From an uncultured Pirellulaceae bacterium (GTDB taxonomy: Bacteria; Planctomycetota; Planctomycetia; Pirellulales; Pirellulaceae): a DNA stretch of 7,706 bases. Every line of letters begins with the position of its first letter. Position 1 is the first letter of the stretch. The notes beneath the pieces are model-generated. The model had not been told where the DNA came from and searched no databases. It saw nothing but the letters and a program-made list of their open reading frames with translations. This document shows positions 6,858 through 7,706 of the stretch, one piece after another. The DNA lies in NCBI GenBank assembly GCA_934278005.1, contig CAKQWG010000149.1, forward strand, positions 1-7,706. The letters run 5' to 3'. Both the position numbers and the translations under genes were made by a program.

Positions 6858-7014
6858 AACGGTACAGGATGCGTATTACCAATGTACTGGGCCTAAGTTG
6901 TAAAGTTTTCGCGTCGGCCCGCAACACTAGGTTTTTCACTAGTTTTCAACCCGGTGAAAATTCAGGTCTCCACGCTCGCCCGGAACCATGTATCGTTGAC
7001 AAGTAACTCAGTGA

Positions 7015-7065
7015 GGTTTGGTTGTTGGCTAGCGACAGCTTCGACCCCAACCCTAACTCCAAACC
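7015..7065 (-). terminator. Imperfect inverted repeat behind the DIP1984-family gene
   Basis: GGTTTGG (7015-7021) pairs with CCAAACC (7059-7065), and GTTGG (7024-7028) with CCAAC (7047-7051), about 15-65 nt after the stop of the - strand gene. No T run follows, so this is at best a weak terminator or a 3' RNA structure. Confidence 0.3.
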
Positions 7066-7079
7066 CAACTGCCTAACCG

Positions 7080-7538
7080 CTAGTCGACTAGTTCGTTAGT
7101 CCAGTTGGCCTCCTGGATAGCCGCGTTGAGCTCCCGAATCTTCTTGGAAAGATCGTCGGCTTGCTTTTCCAGAGCGTCGACCTTCAGCACGGATTTCCAT
7201 TTAATCTCAGTGTTGCTGTAGTGGATGTTCTCGATGCGACCCGCGGCCGTCGCCTCCTTGAGCAAGCGATGTTGTGAATTGAGTCGATCGCGCTCGGCGA
7301 TCGATTCCATCATGCTCTTGCCCGAAGGTAGTTTGCAGCCAATATTGGTGCGATTGATCCGGATGATCAAAGCTTCCATCTCCTGCAGGATACGAAAGGC
7401 TGTATTCATTAGCTTCTGCGGATCCTCGCCCGGTTCATCGCCATCTTGCACTCGGCAATTGATTTTGATGCGCTCAGCTAACGAGGCGAGCTTCTTATTC
7501 ATATCAGCTCGCAGCAGCAGTGCCTCGGCTAGTTTCAT
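7080..7538 (-). CDS. DIP1984-family protein (coiled-coil, function unknown)
   Basis: This 152-residue soluble, highly charged protein matches the DIP1984 family, named after a Corynebacterium diphtheriae protein and called septicolysin in some old annotations without good support. Conserved blocks in order are MKLAEALLLRAD (1-12), VQDGDEPGEDP (30-40), INRTN (61-65), SIAERDRLNSQHRLL (79-93), YSNTEIKW (107-114), and LEKQADDLSKKIRELNAAIQ followed by NW (123-146). The first helix and the last 30 residues look like coiled coil. There is no signal peptide, membrane segment or catalytic motif. The length is full for the family. The start at 7538 has only a weak upstream GAAAG, but MKLAEAL is the family's normal N-terminus. 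Its function is not known, and the neighbours do not suggest one. Confidence 0.9.
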   Translation of the reverse strand: MKLAEALLLRADMNKKLASLAERIKINCRVQDGDEPGEDPQKLMNTAFRILQEMEALIIRINRTNIGCKLPSGKSMMESIAERDRLNSQHRLLKEATAAGRIENIHYSNTEIKWKSVLKVDALEKQADDLSKKIRELNAAIQEANWTNELVD

Positions 7539-7562
7539 TGCGTACTTTCATCGTGAACTTAC

Positions 7563-7635
7563 CAGAGAGCTTGCGTGGTCCGCTTGGCCGACGCCTTAAA
7601 CTTCAGGCTATCAAAAAGCTCTCTGATACGCAAGC
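7563..7635 (-). promoter_or_regulatory. Leader with two competing inverted repeats upstream of the DIP1984-family gene
   Basis: The segment CAGAGAGCTT (7563-7572) is complementary to AAGCTCTCTG (7616-7625). The overlapping GCTTGCGT (7569-7576) is complementary to ACGCAAGC (7628-7635). The two pairings share bases and cannot be fully formed together. The whole lies 25-97 nt upstream of the ATG at 7538, in a possible 5' leader. No promoter was identified with confidence. Confidence 0.4.
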
Positions 7636-7668
7636 AGTTGCATGGCTCGTCGATACATTGTCGTGGAT

Positions 7669-7706
7669 CACCCCTCACCCCTCACCCCTCACCCCTCACC
7701 CCTCAC
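7669..7706. repeat. CACCCCT heptanucleotide tandem repeat, running off the window edge
   Basis: There are five perfect copies of the 7-bp unit CACCCCT (7669-7703) plus CAC of a sixth. The array continues to the last base, so its true length is unknown. The - strand reads as GGGG runs separated by TGA, a G-quadruplex-capable pattern. The array lies about 130 nt upstream of the DIP1984-family start, outside any gene seen here. Confidence 0.97.

Larger units (their letters stand above)
6767..7079 (-). other. Gap upstream of the dehydrogenase gene
   Basis: These 313 nt contain no gene I can support. The part nearest the dehydrogenase holds a candidate promoter and a GTAC palindrome. The middle (6933-6960) has TTTTCAC and GTGAAAA arms that can form a small AT-rich hairpin. 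The far end, behind the DIP1984-family gene, has a C-rich strand with an imperfect stem. A 78-codon + strand frame at 6770-7006 is rich in Arg and Lys, has no recognisable domain and no good Shine-Dalgarno, and is not called. Confidence 0.6.

Noticed and set aside
6770..7006. + strand frame of 78 codons in the gap upstream of the dehydrogenase
   Set aside because: It starts 3 nt from the divergent dehydrogenase start, overlaps its likely promoter, has no good ribosome binding site and has a random-looking basic composition.
7560..7680. Short - strand frame of about 40 codons between the heptamer array and the DIP1984-family gene
   Set aside because: It begins inside the repeat, has no ribosome binding site and no recognisable sequence; the length is within chance.
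7669..7706. Terminal repeats as a CRISPR array
   Set aside because: The units are 7 bp with no spacers, so this is a simple tandem repeat.

Overview
The window is a compact stretch of bacterial chromosome of moderately high GC. It carries short intergenic gaps, intact metabolic genes and one gene remnant. No phage, transposase, CRISPR array, rRNA or tRNA was recognised. The gene families (a two-gene type ergothioneine pathway, a GxxExxxR-type nuclease remnant, a DIP1984-family protein and a heptanucleotide tandem repeat) fit a soil-type bacterium. Acidobacteriota or a proteobacterium are the likeliest hosts, but this is an impression; the sequence alone does not fix the taxon.

Left part, + strand (1-2378). 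The window opens inside an ArsR-family repressor, of which only the C-terminal 51 codons are present. It is followed by a rhodanese fused to a two-helix membrane anchor (YgaP type), the classic sulfide/persulfide-handling pair. Directly behind, with its own good Shine-Dalgarno, sits a 5'-truncated fragment of a GxxExxxR (PDDEXK_3) protein. Next comes a complete 12-helix CynX/NimT-type MFS transporter, whose transcript probably ends at a hairpin at 2446-2496.

Middle, - strand (6766 down to 2534). Four genes lie in one direction: a zinc-free medium-chain dehydrogenase/reductase, egtB, egtD and a small two-helix membrane protein. EgtD trimethylates histidine to hercynine and EgtB joins hercynine to a sulfur donor as a sulfoxide. 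EgtB carries a Tyr-Tyr pair in its DinB-like domain that I associate with the cysteine-using EgtB subtype, which would explain why egtA and egtC are not beside it. The start of egtB is uncertain: the open frame continues about 93 codons upstream through a region with 18-bp repeats. A candidate promoter with a GTAC palindrome lies in front of the dehydrogenase.

Right end, - strand (7706 down to 7080). A coiled-coil DIP1984-family protein is preceded by a leader with competing inverted repeats. The window ends in a CACCCCT heptamer array that runs off the edge. Sulfur and redox handling (persulfide sulfurtransferase, ergothioneine) is the only theme joining the two halves. I see no clear new defence or mobile system here.
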